Positions 8,559 through 20,575 are shown, counted from the first letter of the stretch. The stretch is DNA of 64,000 nucleotides from Pseudomonas sp. RIT-PI-S (GCF_025642975.1 NZ_JANZKJ010000005.1:203669-267668); one strand, 5' to 3'. Translations and numbers: made by a program. Notes: a model not told the origin generated them from the sequence alone.

Positions 8559-9590
8559 GGGCGGCCGTTCGGCGCTGTGCCGCCAGCGGCGGGCCTGAAC
8601 CAGCAGCGCCGGGGCAAAGTGCAGGATGAGCAGGCGCACCAGGTGATGGCACAGGATGAACACCACGTTCAGCCCGCCACCGAACGCGACCATGGCGATG
8701 GTTTCAATGGCGCCGGGCATATAGGCCAGCCAGGTGACCACCGGGTCGTTGCCCAGCGCCAGCTTGGCCGCTTCGGCAAACACCGCCGCGATCAACAGCA
8801 TCAGCGTCACGCAGGCGACCCCGGTGCGGCCGTGGCGAACGAGGTCCCGCAGGGTGATGTCACTGAACTTCGAGCCGATCAATACCCCGAGAATCAAAGC
8901 CGCCGAATCGATGCTCCATTCAGGCATCTGGAAGCCATGGAGATAACCGGTTTTCATGAACACACCGGTCACGACGATTGCCGTGAGCATAAAGGGCGCC
9001 GGCACGCCAATGCGTAACAGCAAGCGCCCGATCAGCAGGCACAGGCCAACCAGCAGGCACACCGGCCACAGGTAACCCAAGGCGGCGGGCGCGATGGCCG
9101 TTACTACAGGAGCAGCCTGGCTGGGGGGAATGTAAAAGCTGACCAGCACGGTGATCGACAGCAGCCTCACCAAGTGGACCACGATCACTTTGGCGGAGGC
9201 GCCTTCGGACTCCAGCAGGTCGAACACCGCAGCCAGGGCGCCGGGATAAACCGCGATGAGTGAATCCGTGCGGTTCCACTTCGCCACCTTCAACAACCAC
9301 ACGGCGGCAGCGCTGATCTGCAGCACCAGAGCTATCAGCAGCAAACCCAGGCTGGGCAACACCGCCGCTACCGTCTGGTTGTCCCAGGACTCGAACATCA
9401 GGCCGGTGGCAATCCCCAGGACCACCTGCACGTACCCCAGGCCGAAGGGCAGCGCGGGCGAATGGCCCAACTTGCCCGCGATAAGCGCGCTGGCGAGTAT
9501 CGCGCCCAGCAACAGGCCATGAGGAATGCCAAGCCGTTGGAAGGCAAGGCCGAGCACGGCAGCGGCTACAAGGCACAGCAATGATTTCAT
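8553..9590 (-). CDS. AbrB family membrane protein (putative transporter)
   Basis: A 345-residue protein with about ten hydrophobic segments in two similar halves. Both halves contain the family pattern (G..HG.LLGAILAS near the N-terminus and VYPGALAAVFDL in the first repeat, MPGAIETIAMVAFG in the second). This is the AbrB/AmoA-like membrane family, sometimes annotated as ammonia monooxygenase. That enzymatic label is a database artefact: the sequence looks like a transporter and no metal-oxygenase motifs are visible. Substrate unknown. Confidence 0.82.
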   Translation of the reverse strand: MKSLLCLVAAAVLGLAFQRLGIPHGLLLGAILASALIAGKLGHSPALPFGLGYVQVVLGIATGLMFESWDNQTVAAVLPSLGLLLIALVLQISAAAVWLLKVAKWNRTDSLIAVYPGALAAVFDLLESEGASAKVIVVHLVRLLSITVLVSFYIPPSQAAPVVTAIAPAALGYLWPVCLLVGLCLLIGRLLLRIGVPAPFMLTAIVVTGVFMKTGYLHGFQMPEWSIDSAALILGVLIGSKFSDITLRDLVRHGRTGVACVTLMLLIAAVFAEAAKLALGNDPVVTWLAYMPGAIETIAMVAFGGGLNVVFILCHHLVRLLILHFAPALLVQARRWRHSAERPPL

Positions 9591-9744
9591 GGGATTCTCG
9601 CACTGGCGGGAAGAAGGCTCATGGCGCCTGCGAGCAATACAGCACTATTGGATCCTAATCAAGTGCCGGGCTTTGGGGGCTGATAGCCCGGTGGACGGGC
9701 GGGATCCCTAAACGAACGCAACCGGGCAGGCAAAACGCCAGGCC

Positions 9745-9816
9745 CTAGCAGCCGGGCTTGCTCGCGATCAAACGCAGCTCCGCGTAGCATCTGCCGCCGG
9801 CAAGCCGCGCTGCTAC
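9745..9816. repeat. REP-like inverted pair in 9591-9879
   Basis: The 289 bases between the AbrB-family start and the dnaE2 stop contain no convincing gene. They include two inverted elements: CAGCCGGGCTTGCTCGCGA (from about 9749) and its approximate reverse form CCGGCAAGCCGCGCTGCTAC (ending 9816). The shared core is GGGCTTGC/GCAAGCC. This is the head-to-head arrangement of Pseudomonas REP doublets. It lies between two minus-strand genes. Confidence 0.55.
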
Positions 9817-9879
9817 TCAATAGAGGGCAAACCAACCATAGAATCCTTTCCAGCCGGCCAACCGCCAAGCCGAGCCTGG

Positions 9880-12953
<3,074 letters not shown>

Positions 12954-12957
<4 letters not shown>

Positions 12958-14369
12958 CCGAACCACCCCTGCAACCACCAGTGGTCCTCGCCCACGGTGC
13001 GGTACACCCATGCCTGGCGGCCCGAGGGCAGGCCCAGGCGGAAGTAGTCGCGGCGCACGTCGCCGCCATCCCACCAACCGCTTTCGATTCGCTCGGGCCC
13101 GGCCAGCCACTGCCAGCCTGCCGTGGGCAAGGGTTGGGCCTCGGGCAACAGCCAGCCCGGGCGTAACAGCGGCGTACCACCTGGCTGCCGCGGCGCCAGG
13201 TAGTCATCCACTGCCCAGGCCCGCTCCGGGCGATGGTCGGCCTGGTAGCGCAGGTTGCCCACGGCGTCATCGCCCAGGCGGGCGCGCAACCGCTCGCGCA
13301 ATTGCTCCCAGCCCTGCCCCGCCGCCGCCCGTGCCTCGAACAAACCTTGGGCGACTGGCACGTAGGCCGGGAGTTCGGCGGCCAGTAGGCGCACATTGCG
13401 CACCGGGCGAGTCACCTGCACGGGCTCCAGGCGGCCCCGGGCCAGTTCGAACAGCAGGCTGGGGTCCCGTTCAGCCGCCAGCAGCCCGATGGGCACCTGG
13501 GTATCGGCGCCCTCGGCGTGCTCAAGGTGAATCACGAAGCGTTGCACCCCGCCGTCGCGGCCCGTGAGGAACACGCCAAGGTCGTTGATCAGCCGGCGCA
13601 GGGGAAACAGCAGCGCCTGGGTCGACTCCACATCGAAGTTAAGCTCGATCCGGCTGTCGAAGCGCTCCGGTGGATTGAAGAAGGTCAATGCCTGCGCCCG
13701 CGCCCCTTGCAGCAGATCCAGCTGGGCCAGCAGCGGCGGCGAGAAACGCCGAGCCAACGCGGCGCGTTCCAGCTGCAGCAACTGCCCTACCTGGCGCAGG
13801 CCCATGCGCATCAGGGCAGTGGCCTGCTCCTTGGCCAGGCCGATGCGGTCCACCGGCATTTTCGCCAGCACGCTGTGCAGCTGCGCCGGCGTGGTGATCG
13901 CCAGCCCATCGTGAACGTTGGCCAGCATGCGGGCGGCCACCGGGTTGGTCGCCAGCACGATGCGATGAGCGAAGCCCAGGGCCGTCAGTTCATGGCGCAG
14001 CCGAGCCTCGAATGCCGGCCAGGGCCCGAACAGGCCCATGCCGGAAGCCACTTCCAGCAGCACCGCCCGGGGGTAATGCAGGCTTACCTGGGAGCTGAAA
14101 CCATAGGCCCAGGCGGCCAGCAGCTGCTGGGCCTGCTCGGCCTGGGCAAGGTCGTATTCGAGGGTGATGAAGTCCCGGCTCAGGGCATGCGCCGCACTCA
14201 GGCTCTGCCCTGGCCTGAGCCCAAGCGCCCGTGCAGCCGGGTTGACCGCACGCAATTGACGCCGCTGCGCCGGCCCGGTAACCAGCGCCAGCGGCGCGTC
14301 AGGGTCCGGCTGGCGGCGCCGGGCCACATCCATGGCCAACTGCGGCAGGAGGATACACGCCCAAAGCAT
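12954..14369 (-). CDS. imuB: Y-family polymerase-like protein ImuB
   Basis: A 471-residue protein related to Y-family polymerases. It begins [19 protein letters not shown], where an active Pol IV has its first catalytic Asp, so it probably lacks polymerase activity like other ImuB proteins. A helix-hairpin-helix region ([30 protein letters not shown]) and a little-finger-like part follow. ImuB acts as the hub of the mutasome, binding the beta clamp, ImuA and DnaE2. ATG 14369 is used; 94 upstream in-frame codons lie within imuA. The gap to imuA is 7 bases and the end overlaps dnaE2. Confidence 0.95.
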
Positions 14370-14376
14370 CGCAACC

Positions 14377-15000
14377 TCAACCCAGCGCCGGCCAAGGGAC
14401 CGGCCGCGCCGGGGGCAGGCCGCCACGGCATTTGAGGATGTGCCAGCCGGCGGGGTCGAGGGCGATGCGCAGCGCCGCCGGCGACGGGTTGGCCGCCGCC
14501 TCGTTACCGCGTACGGCGAACGCCAGGGCCTGCCCGGCTTCGGCGGCCACCTGCAACCGGCGCAGGGCACGGTCGTCCGCATTGCCGGGCCAGCACACCA
14601 CCGCGGCGCAGCTGCCCGAGCGCAGGCACTGCTCGGCGGCCCAGAGGGCATCGTTGCCCTTGGCCCGTACCAGGGCCATCCAGTGCAGGTCTACGCCGGC
14701 CGCCTCCCACGCCTGGGGGTAAGGAATAAAGGGCGGCGCCACCAGCACCACCCGCTGGCTGGCGGTGCTCAGCCGGGCCAGGGTTGGCCACAGCAGCCGC
14801 AGTTCGCCACTGCCATGGGCGCCAACCAGTACCTCGCTCAGCGCGCCCGCTGGCCAGCCGCCCGTGGGCAAGGCGCGGTCGAGCTGCGCATGGCCAGTGG
14901 GCTGGGCCTCGCGCGGGGTGGCCTCGTCCTGAACGTTGCGGCCCCTCCACACCCGGCGGGTGCCGAGCAGGCCTTCGAGGCTGACGACCGCCGCGCTCAT
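14377..15000 (-). CDS. imuA: Translesion-synthesis accessory protein ImuA
   Basis: A 207-residue RecA/SulA-like protein. The segment LDRALPTGGWPAGALSEVLVG corresponds to the start of the RecA core, but the P-loop is degenerate (GAHGSGELRLLWP). The later VDLHWMALVRAKGNDALWAAEQ region is typical of ImuA. ImuA supports the ImuB-DnaE2 mutasome, probably through contacts with RecA or ImuB. Its start overlaps the lexA2 stop by 4 bases (ATGA), so translation is probably coupled. Confidence 0.94.
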   Translation of the reverse strand: MSAAVVSLEGLLGTRRVWRGRNVQDEATPREAQPTGHAQLDRALPTGGWPAGALSEVLVGAHGSGELRLLWPTLARLSTASQRVVLVAPPFIPYPQAWEAAGVDLHWMALVRAKGNDALWAAEQCLRSGSCAAVVCWPGNADDRALRRLQVAAEAGQALAFAVRGNEAAANPSPAALRIALDPAGWHILKCRGGLPPARPVPWPALG

Positions 15001-15617
15001 CGCCGCACCAGCCCGCAGAACACGCCTTCGATGACCAGGTCGCGGTCCGGGCCCACTTCGATTGGCTGGTAAGCCGGGTTACGTGGCAGCAGGCGAATAC
15101 CCTCGCGCCCCTGTTCGAAGCGCTTGATGGTCACTTCGCCATCCAGCCGGGCCACCACGATCTGCCCGTTACGGGCGTCGGGCAGGCGCTGCACGCCCAC
15201 CAGGTCGCCATCGAGGATGCCCTCTTCGAGCATCGAGTCACCCTGGACCTCCAGCAGGTAATCCGGCACCCGGGAAAACAGCCGCACATCCAACGCCAGG
15301 TGGTCATGCAGGCCGACGTCTGGATCTATCGGCACGCCAGCGGCCACTCTTCCGAGCAACGGCACCTGGACCAGCTCGGCGCGGCCAGCCTGGGCCACCA
15401 GCCGGATGCCGCGAGCCTGGTGGGCCTGCACTTCGATATGGCCCGCTTCGGTGAGCGCCAGGATGTGCTTGCGCGCCACGCTGCGCGACGCGAAGCCAAA
15501 GGCCTGGCTGATCTCCGCCAGGCTGGGGGGTTGGCCATGCAGGGCAATGCGCTCGCGGATGAACGCGAGGATGGCACGGCGACGGGGGGTGAGGATGTCT
15601 GTAGTCATGGAGTACAT
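14997..15617 (-). CDS. lexA2: SOS repressor LexA2
   Basis: A 206-residue LexA-type repressor. The N-terminal winged HTH (SLAEISQAFGFASRSVARKHI) is followed by the S24 autocleavage domain. The cleavage site is Ala93-Gly94 (VAAGVP), and the catalytic dyad is Ser128 (VQGDSML) and Lys165 (VTIKRFE). Start ATG 15617 is chosen because GGAG sits 5 bases upstream; a second in-frame ATG at 15608 has poor spacing. This is the second LexA of pseudomonads, which governs the imu cassette. The first codon lies inside the probable LexA2 operator, pointing to tight autoregulation. Confidence 0.94.
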   Translation of the reverse strand: MYSMTTDILTPRRRAILAFIRERIALHGQPPSLAEISQAFGFASRSVARKHILALTEAGHIEVQAHQARGIRLVAQAGRAELVQVPLLGRVAAGVPIDPDVGLHDHLALDVRLFSRVPDYLLEVQGDSMLEEGILDGDLVGVQRLPDARNGQIVVARLDGEVTIKRFEQGREGIRLLPRNPAYQPIEVGPDRDLVIEGVFCGLVRR

Positions 15618-15626
15618 TTGTACTCC
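15609..15626. promoter_or_regulatory. Probable LexA2 operator, GGAGTAC-N4-GTACTCC
   Basis: A perfect 18-base palindrome with two 7-base arms and a 4-base centre (ATTT). It resembles the GTAC-N4-GT(A/G)C boxes described for LexA2 of P. putida and related bacteria. It covers the Shine-Dalgarno GGAG and the ATG of lexA2, and lies between the stop of the preceding gene (15643) and lexA2. Confidence 0.8.
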
Positions 15627-15642
15627 AGGGAGGCATTTGTGG

Positions 15643-16764
15643 CTAGCCCCTTCGGTCGAGCGGCGCCAGCAGCAGGTCACGCAGCTGCTGCTCGCTCCAT
15701 CCGTAACGTTGCTCCACATGCCGCTGCAAGCGATACGCCTGGCCTGCCTGTTCCCCTAGCCACAGAGAGCGCAGCGCGGCAAGCCTGCGCACCGGCACCC
15801 CTTCCCGGCGCAGGCGCTCGAAGCAAGGCCGCAAGTAACCAGCCAGCCCTGCCGCATAGTCATCATCCTCCAGGTAACGTGCCTTCACCCCGGCCAGGTG
15901 TGCACCCAGCAGCGGGTCCTCACAGGCCAGTGGATCGTGCCGAAGCGAAAAGGGATCGATCTGCATGCCCAGGCCGTTCATGGCCAGGGCCCAACGCCGT
16001 TTGGGGCTGCGCGGCAGCAACGTGTGCAAGGCCAGGGGCGGCGCCATCCGGGGAGCAGGCGTGGCGCTATCGCAGGAGCGCTCATGCAGCGCGGCCAGCA
16101 GCGGCAGCCAGGTAACGCTGGGCGCGTTTGTCTCGGCGCCAGGCCCATAAGCCCTGCGCAGTAGCCGGCGCGCCAGGGCGAATGAGCGCAACAGCGCGGC
16201 CGGTGCTTGCGCCATCACCCACTGGCTTTCGCTGGCAATGTCTTCCATGGCCCGCCAGGCCAGGTGGGCCGCGGCCAGCAAGCAGGCGTCTGGCGACCGA
16301 CTGCCGCACTGCGTGGTAGGCAGCAGGCCAGTGCCGCTGGCGGGCTCGGCGCCGGTGAGCGTCGTGCCTTCATACGGCGCCAGCCCCTGATGGGTGACCG
16401 CAAGCACTTCCACCCTGGCGTCTCCCATCAGGAACAACGCCGCGATACCGCGCCGCAGGTTGGCATGGTCGGTCGAGCTCAGGCCGGGCAGCATCGGCAC
16501 TGCCACCCGCAGGTTGAAGGTGGAGCCCTGCGCGGCTGCCAGCAACAGTTGCGCCCCGCGCAGCATTGCCATGGCCAGCAGGCCGTCACGCTCACCGGAG
16601 CACAGCAGCACCAACCGTGCCTGGCTCGGCCGCGGATAGCGGCGGCTCACCCGTTCGGCCAGGTGAATCATCGCCTGCCGTTCGGTGTGGGCATGCATAT
16701 TCACCAGGCGTTGCAGCACCTGCCGGTGAATACCCGCCAGGGCTTGCTCGTGTAGGTTGATCAT
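15643..16764 (-). CDS. Hypothetical protein upstream of lexA2
   Basis: I do not recognise this 373-residue protein. It is Ala-, Leu- and Arg-rich, has no signal peptide or clear membrane span, and looks soluble and mostly helical. A segment near residues 48-62 (SQARLVLLCSGERDG) resembles a beta strand and turn of an alpha/beta fold. A proline-rich, low-complexity section lies around residues 250-270. GGAGG sits 4 bases before ATG 16764, so it is probably translated. It ends 25 bases before lexA2 on the same strand, with the operator in the gap, so transcription could read from it into the SOS cassette. Confidence 0.65.
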   Translation of the reverse strand: MINLHEQALAGIHRQVLQRLVNMHAHTERQAMIHLAERVSRRYPRPSQARLVLLCSGERDGLLAMAMLRGAQLLLAAAQGSTFNLRVAVPMLPGLSSTDHANLRRGIAALFLMGDARVEVLAVTHQGLAPYEGTTLTGAEPASGTGLLPTTQCGSRSPDACLLAAAHLAWRAMEDIASESQWVMAQAPAALLRSFALARRLLRRAYGPGAETNAPSVTWLPLLAALHERSCDSATPAPRMAPPLALHTLLPRSPKRRWALAMNGLGMQIDPFSLRHDPLACEDPLLGAHLAGVKARYLEDDDYAAGLAGYLRPCFERLRREGVPVRRLAALRSLWLGEQAGQAYRLQRHVEQRYGWSEQQLRDLLLAPLDRRG

Positions 16765-16885
16765 GCGTCCTCCGATGGCCCTCGCCTTGAATTTTGGAAG
16801 CGAGTTCAGCGCGGCGAAGGATAAGGGGCAGGACAGCCAAGGGAGTTGGCAGAATGGCGAAGGAAAACTCGTAAGCTCTCGTAGG

Positions 16886-16919
16886 AAAGCCCTGGAATCA
16901 TTGGCAATTCCAGGGCTTT
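16886..16919. terminator. Intrinsic terminator after mexS
   Basis: A perfect 13-base stem (AAAGCCCTGGAAT / ATTCCAGGGCTTT) with an 8-base loop, 17 bases beyond the mexS stop. Both ends are A/T-rich, so it could work on either strand. It separates mexS from the gene at 15643-16764. Confidence 0.8.
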
Positions 16920-16935
16920 TGCGGCACCGGGGTGG

Positions 16936-17958
16936 TCAGTCGGTGGCCAGTTGCAGCACTGCGCGGCCCTCGCAGGGGCAGGCGTCCATGTAGCGGTGTG
17001 CTTCAACGAATTGCTCGAAGGGGAACAGCCGTATCATCTGGGGCGACAGTACGCGATCAGCGGTCAGCTGGTTGATCTGGGTGAGGGCCTGGCGTACCGC
17101 GTCGGTGTCCTGGCAGATGCCCAGTTCAGGCTTGCCGGTGAAATTGCCCAGGCAGTGCACATGGAACTGGATGTTCTTTTGAAACGCCGCGCAGGCCGGG
17201 AAAGGCGTCTGGTTGCCACCTTGCAGGCCGTAGAGCACCAGGCTGCCACGTGGGGCGAGCACATCGCCGAGCAGCGACATCTGCGGCCCGCCCAAACCGT
17301 CGAACACCACGTTGACGCCTTTGCCATCGGTGTACTTGTTCACCTGCATGAGCAGGTCCTGCTCTTCGGTCACGATGACTTTGTCCGCGCCCAGCGCCAG
17401 CAAGGGCTCGCGCTGTTCCTGGCCGCGCGTTGCAGCCAGCACCTTGATGCCCAACGCTCTGCCCATTTGCACGAACGCCGGCCCCGCGCAATGGCTGGCA
17501 TCGGTGATCAGCGCCGTTTGCCCAGGCTGGGTATGCGCCAGCTTCACATAGGCGAACCAGGCCATCAGCAACGGGGTGTAGTGCACGGCGGCCTGGGCCG
17601 GGGTGAGCAACTCGGGATAACGGGTCAGCGCCGCCGCGGGCATGAGGATCAGCTCGCCACAGGCGGGATAGTCATTGGCGCTGGCCACAGGGAAGCTGGC
17701 AACCCGGTCGCCGGGCTTGAACTCGGCAACGTCATCGCCCACGGCAGTGACCACACCGGCCATTTCCTGGCCAATACCGGCCGGCAAGCGCGCCTGGGAG
17801 GGCGCCAGGTTCTGCCGCCAGAGCACGTCGAACCAGGAAATGCCGATGGCTGCGACACGTACCTGCACCTCGCCTGGCCCGGGTAGCCTCGTCTCGTGCG
17901 TTTCGCACGTGAGGACCTCGGCGGGGCCGAACTTGTGAAAGCGGATTGTGCGCGACAT
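16936..17958 (-). CDS. mexS: MexS-like zinc-free MDR oxidoreductase
   Basis: A 340-residue medium-chain dehydrogenase/reductase. The GroES-like N-terminal part (LPGPGEVQVRVAAIGISWFDVLWRQ) lacks the Cys ligands of catalytic zinc, as in quinone oxidoreductases. The Rossmann part follows, with DGLGGPQMSLLGDVLAPRGSLVLYG. The start ATG 17958 gives the N-terminus SRTIRFHKFGPAEVL, which I recall as that of P. aeruginosa MexS. MexS is thought to clear an electrophilic or nitrosative signal; its loss activates MexT. The divergent mexT 203 bases away supports the call. The long upstream extension to 18069 is not supported. Confidence 0.85.
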   Translation of the reverse strand: MSRTIRFHKFGPAEVLTCETHETRLPGPGEVQVRVAAIGISWFDVLWRQNLAPSQARLPAGIGQEMAGVVTAVGDDVAEFKPGDRVASFPVASANDYPACGELILMPAAALTRYPELLTPAQAAVHYTPLLMAWFAYVKLAHTQPGQTALITDASHCAGPAFVQMGRALGIKVLAATRGQEQREPLLALGADKVIVTEEQDLLMQVNKYTDGKGVNVVFDGLGGPQMSLLGDVLAPRGSLVLYGLQGGNQTPFPACAAFQKNIQFHVHCLGNFTGKPELGICQDTDAVRQALTQINQLTADRVLSPQMIRLFPFEQFVEAHRYMDACPCEGRAVLQLATD

Positions 17959-18050
17959 CGCAAACCTCGTCTGATGACTGCTATTACCCCGTAGGTTATC
18001 CGGGCTTTGCCCGGTACACCACCGAGGGGAATTAATAGTCAACATGCCCA

Positions 18051-18072
18051 AGATTGATCCCCGATTCAATCT
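18051..18072. promoter_or_regulatory. Candidate LysR (MexT) box in the mexS-mexT intergenic region
   Basis: Inverted repeat AGATTGA-N8-TCAATCT, with 7-base perfect arms, in the 203-base region between the divergent mexS and mexT genes. It also fits the T-N11-A rule of LysR sites. Assignment to MexT is inferred from position. Confidence 0.5.
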
Positions 18073-18161
18073 CTATGCACCCTATTTGATAATTGGAGTG
18101 CACCCGGGCGACCATTGCCCTTAATATCCCAGCGCACGAATACCCAGCCTGGGCGATCCAG

Positions 18162-19076
18162 ATGAATCGTAACGACCTTCGCCGTGTCGATCTGAACTTG
18201 CTGATTGTGTTTGAAACGCTGATGCACGAACGCAGCGTGACCCGCGCCGCCGAGAAGCTGTTCCTCGGCCAGCCGGCCATCAGCGCGGCGTTGTCACGCT
18301 TGCGCAACCTGTTCGACGACCCGCTGTTCGTGCGCACCGGGCGCAGCATGGAACCCACCGCCCGCGCCGCGGAAATCTTCGGCCTGCTCTCCCCGGCCCT
18401 GGACTCGATCTCCACCGCGGTGAGCCGTGCGGCGGAGTTCGACCCCGCCACCAGCACGGCAGTGTTTCGCATCGGGCTGTCCGACGACGTGGAATTCGCC
18501 TTGCTGCCGCAGCTGCTCAAGCGCCTGCGCGCCGAAGCCCCTGGCATCGTGCTCGTGGTGCGCCGCGCCAACTACATTCTGATGCCCGCGCTGCTGGCCT
18601 CCGGCGAGATCTCCGTAGGCGTTGCCTATACCAGCGAGTTACCGGCCAATGCCAAGCGCAAGGTATTGCGCCGCAGCCGCCCTCGCCTGCTGCGCGCCGA
18701 CAGCATGCCCGGCGTCATGACCCTGGACGATTTCTGCGAGCGCCCGCATGCGCTGGTGTCTTATGCCGGCGACCTCACCGGCTACATCGACACTGCCCTG
18801 GAACAGCTCGAGCGCAAGCGTCACGTGGTCTTGGCGGTGCCGCAGTTCAACGGCCTGGGCACCATCCTCGCAGGCACGGACATCATCGCCACCGTGCCGG
18901 ACTACACCGCCGACGCCCTCACTGCCGCCGGCGGCCTGCGCGCCGAAGAATTGCCCATGGAGATCCAGGCCTTCGAACTGCACATGGCCTGGCGCGGCTC
19001 CCAAGACAACGACCCCAGCGAGCGCTGGCTGCGCTCGCGGCTGCAGATGTTCTTTGGGGACCCTGACAGCCTCTGA
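18162..19076 (+). CDS. mexT: LysR-type regulator MexT
   Basis: A 304-residue LysR regulator. The winged HTH is at residues about 8-65 (NLLIVFETLMHERSVTRAAEKLFLGQPAISAALSRL in outline), followed by a type-2 periplasmic-binding-like effector domain. The opening NRNDLRRVDLNLL and the ending FGDPDSL closely match P. aeruginosa MexT as I remember it. MexT activates mexEF-oprN and mexS and responds to redox or nitrosative stress. ATG 18162 is chosen to match that N-terminus. No mexEF-oprN follows; the next gene is a GDSL hydrolase on the other strand. The frame is intact, unlike the 8-bp-disrupted mexT of some P. aeruginosa strains. Confidence 0.87.
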   Translation: MNRNDLRRVDLNLLIVFETLMHERSVTRAAEKLFLGQPAISAALSRLRNLFDDPLFVRTGRSMEPTARAAEIFGLLSPALDSISTAVSRAAEFDPATSTAVFRIGLSDDVEFALLPQLLKRLRAEAPGIVLVVRRANYILMPALLASGEISVGVAYTSELPANAKRKVLRRSRPRLLRADSMPGVMTLDDFCERPHALVSYAGDLTGYIDTALEQLERKRHVVLAVPQFNGLGTILAGTDIIATVPDYTADALTAAGGLRAEELPMEIQAFELHMAWRGSQDNDPSERWLRSRLQMFFGDPDSL

Positions 19077-19164
19077 CCTGTGCGTGGGCTTGTGGGCCTG
19101 TCCCATGCGCCCTTCTCCATAAGTCAGTGCTCCGCCTCCGCCCGCTCAAGCCCGCCACGGTGGC

Positions 19165-20379
19165 TCATCTGCCCGCCATGAGCCCGGCCAGTATCGGCTG
19201 CTCCAGCAGCCACCGCACGATCGCCTGGCTACCTTCACGCCCAGGATGCAAATGGTCGCCCGAATCATACGAGGCCAACAGCCGCTGCGGATGCTGCGGA
19301 TCACGCAGCAATGCGTCGATGTCCAGCACCGCGTCGAAGCAACCGGCCTCGCGGATCCAGCGATTCAGCCGCTGGCGCAGGCGCTCTTTCGCCGGTTGAT
19401 GAAACGCCGAGAAGGGCGTGCCGGCGAATGCCCCTTCGAACGGGGTCAGCGTCATGGCCAATACCTGAACGCCCCGTTCATGGGCCGCCTGGACCAACGA
19501 GGCGTAACCGGCGGTCAGCGCTTCGAAACTCGGCAGCGCGCCGCCCGGGTCGACCACCGAGTCGGCCCAGCCCAGGTCGTTCAAGCCTGCCTGAAGGATT
19601 GCCAGCGCAACGCCGGGCTGCTGTAGCACGTCACGCTCGAAACGATCGAGCACGCTGATGCCGAGCTTGTCACACAGCAGGCGGCCACCCGATTGCCCGG
19701 CATTGACCAGAGCGACTCCCCGGGGGGCCAGGTGACAGGCCAGCAGGTCTGCCCAGCAGCCATGGGTGTTCTTTTCCAAGCCATGGCCATTGACCAGCGA
19801 ATCACCGATCGCCACCAGGGTCGCACCTTCAGCCTGGACCTCGATGGCATGGACCAGTACCCGCACATGCAACGGCTGGGCGTCGGCCAATGCATTGTCG
19901 TTGACCGTGCGATCGCCAGGTTCAAGGCTGCCCGTCTGGCGCGCATCCCAGTGAAAGGTTCCGATCTCGAAGGCCTCGGGCAAATGCAGGGTCACCTCCA
20001 GGTCTGCAAGGTCCGGGATGTCCAGCATGAGGGGATCGCTACGCAGACGCTGGCCGGGGGCAAGGACTGCCTGGGGCCGGCCGGCGAAGGTGACATCTTT
20101 CCAGGCGCGGGCCTGCCCGTGCTCACGCAAAGCCAGCTGGCAACGTTCAAAGCCCAATGGTGCAGAGCCATATTCGTTGGAGAACAGCAGGCGCACCGCC
20201 CTGCCCCCTTTGCTGATACGCATGGGTTGGCGCACGGTACAGGGGCCGGTCAGCACAGGAAGCTGGGTGGGGAATGGCAATTCGGCCCCCCACACAGGTT
20301 GAGGCGGAGCGGTCCAGGTGCACAGCCAGGAGGAAGCGCCCACGCCCTCGCATGGGCCAAGAACAGAAGAAACAGACAC
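19165..20379 (-). CDS. SGNH/GDSL hydrolase (secreted esterase-like), N-terminus probably frameshifted
   Basis: As read, a 404-residue protein from GTG 20379. The SGNH blocks are in order: GDSL (VAIGDSLVNGHG), block II Gly (NAGQSGGR), block III GLND, and block V DHLHPG with the catalytic Asp and His. The region before block I (WLCTWTAPPQPVWG) matches the start of the mature domain of exported GDSL lipases or rhamnogalacturonan acetylesterases. No signal peptide is in this frame. A good one (FACLFLLFLAHARA) lies in the overlapping frame from ATG 20411, and one added G near 20339-20341 would join the two. The enzyme is probably a periplasmic or secreted esterase. Confidence 0.78.
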   Translation of the reverse strand: MSVSSVLGPCEGVGASSWLCTWTAPPQPVWGAELPFPTQLPVLTGPCTVRQPMRISKGGRAVRLLFSNEYGSAPLGFERCQLALREHGQARAWKDVTFAGRPQAVLAPGQRLRSDPLMLDIPDLADLEVTLHLPEAFEIGTFHWDARQTGSLEPGDRTVNDNALADAQPLHVRVLVHAIEVQAEGATLVAIGDSLVNGHGLEKNTHGCWADLLACHLAPRGVALVNAGQSGGRLLCDKLGISVLDRFERDVLQQPGVALAILQAGLNDLGWADSVVDPGGALPSFEALTAGYASLVQAAHERGVQVLAMTLTPFEGAFAGTPFSAFHQPAKERLRQRLNRWIREAGCFDAVLDIDALLRDPQHPQRLLASYDSGDHLHPGREGSQAIVRWLLEQPILAGLMAGR

Positions 20380-20575
20380 GCGAAATAATCCCTTCGAAAA
20401 AGAGCAGGCATCCTGGCCAACGGTGCCGTATGCAACCGCGGCTCGAGGCTACTGCAACAGCCACCAAAGCGGTAATGAGGCCGCTTGCACGCCTATTAGG
20501 CACTGACGTGCGCAGCGGCGCCCATTCTCTTGCAGCCGCTCGGCCACGCTGTTTGCCAACATGGCCTGAGAGGCG

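Noticed and set aside
8553..9590. Ammonia monooxygenase annotation for the AbrB-family protein
   Set aside because: The protein is a polytopic, duplicated membrane protein with no metal-oxygenase motifs. The name is a known mis-annotation of this family.
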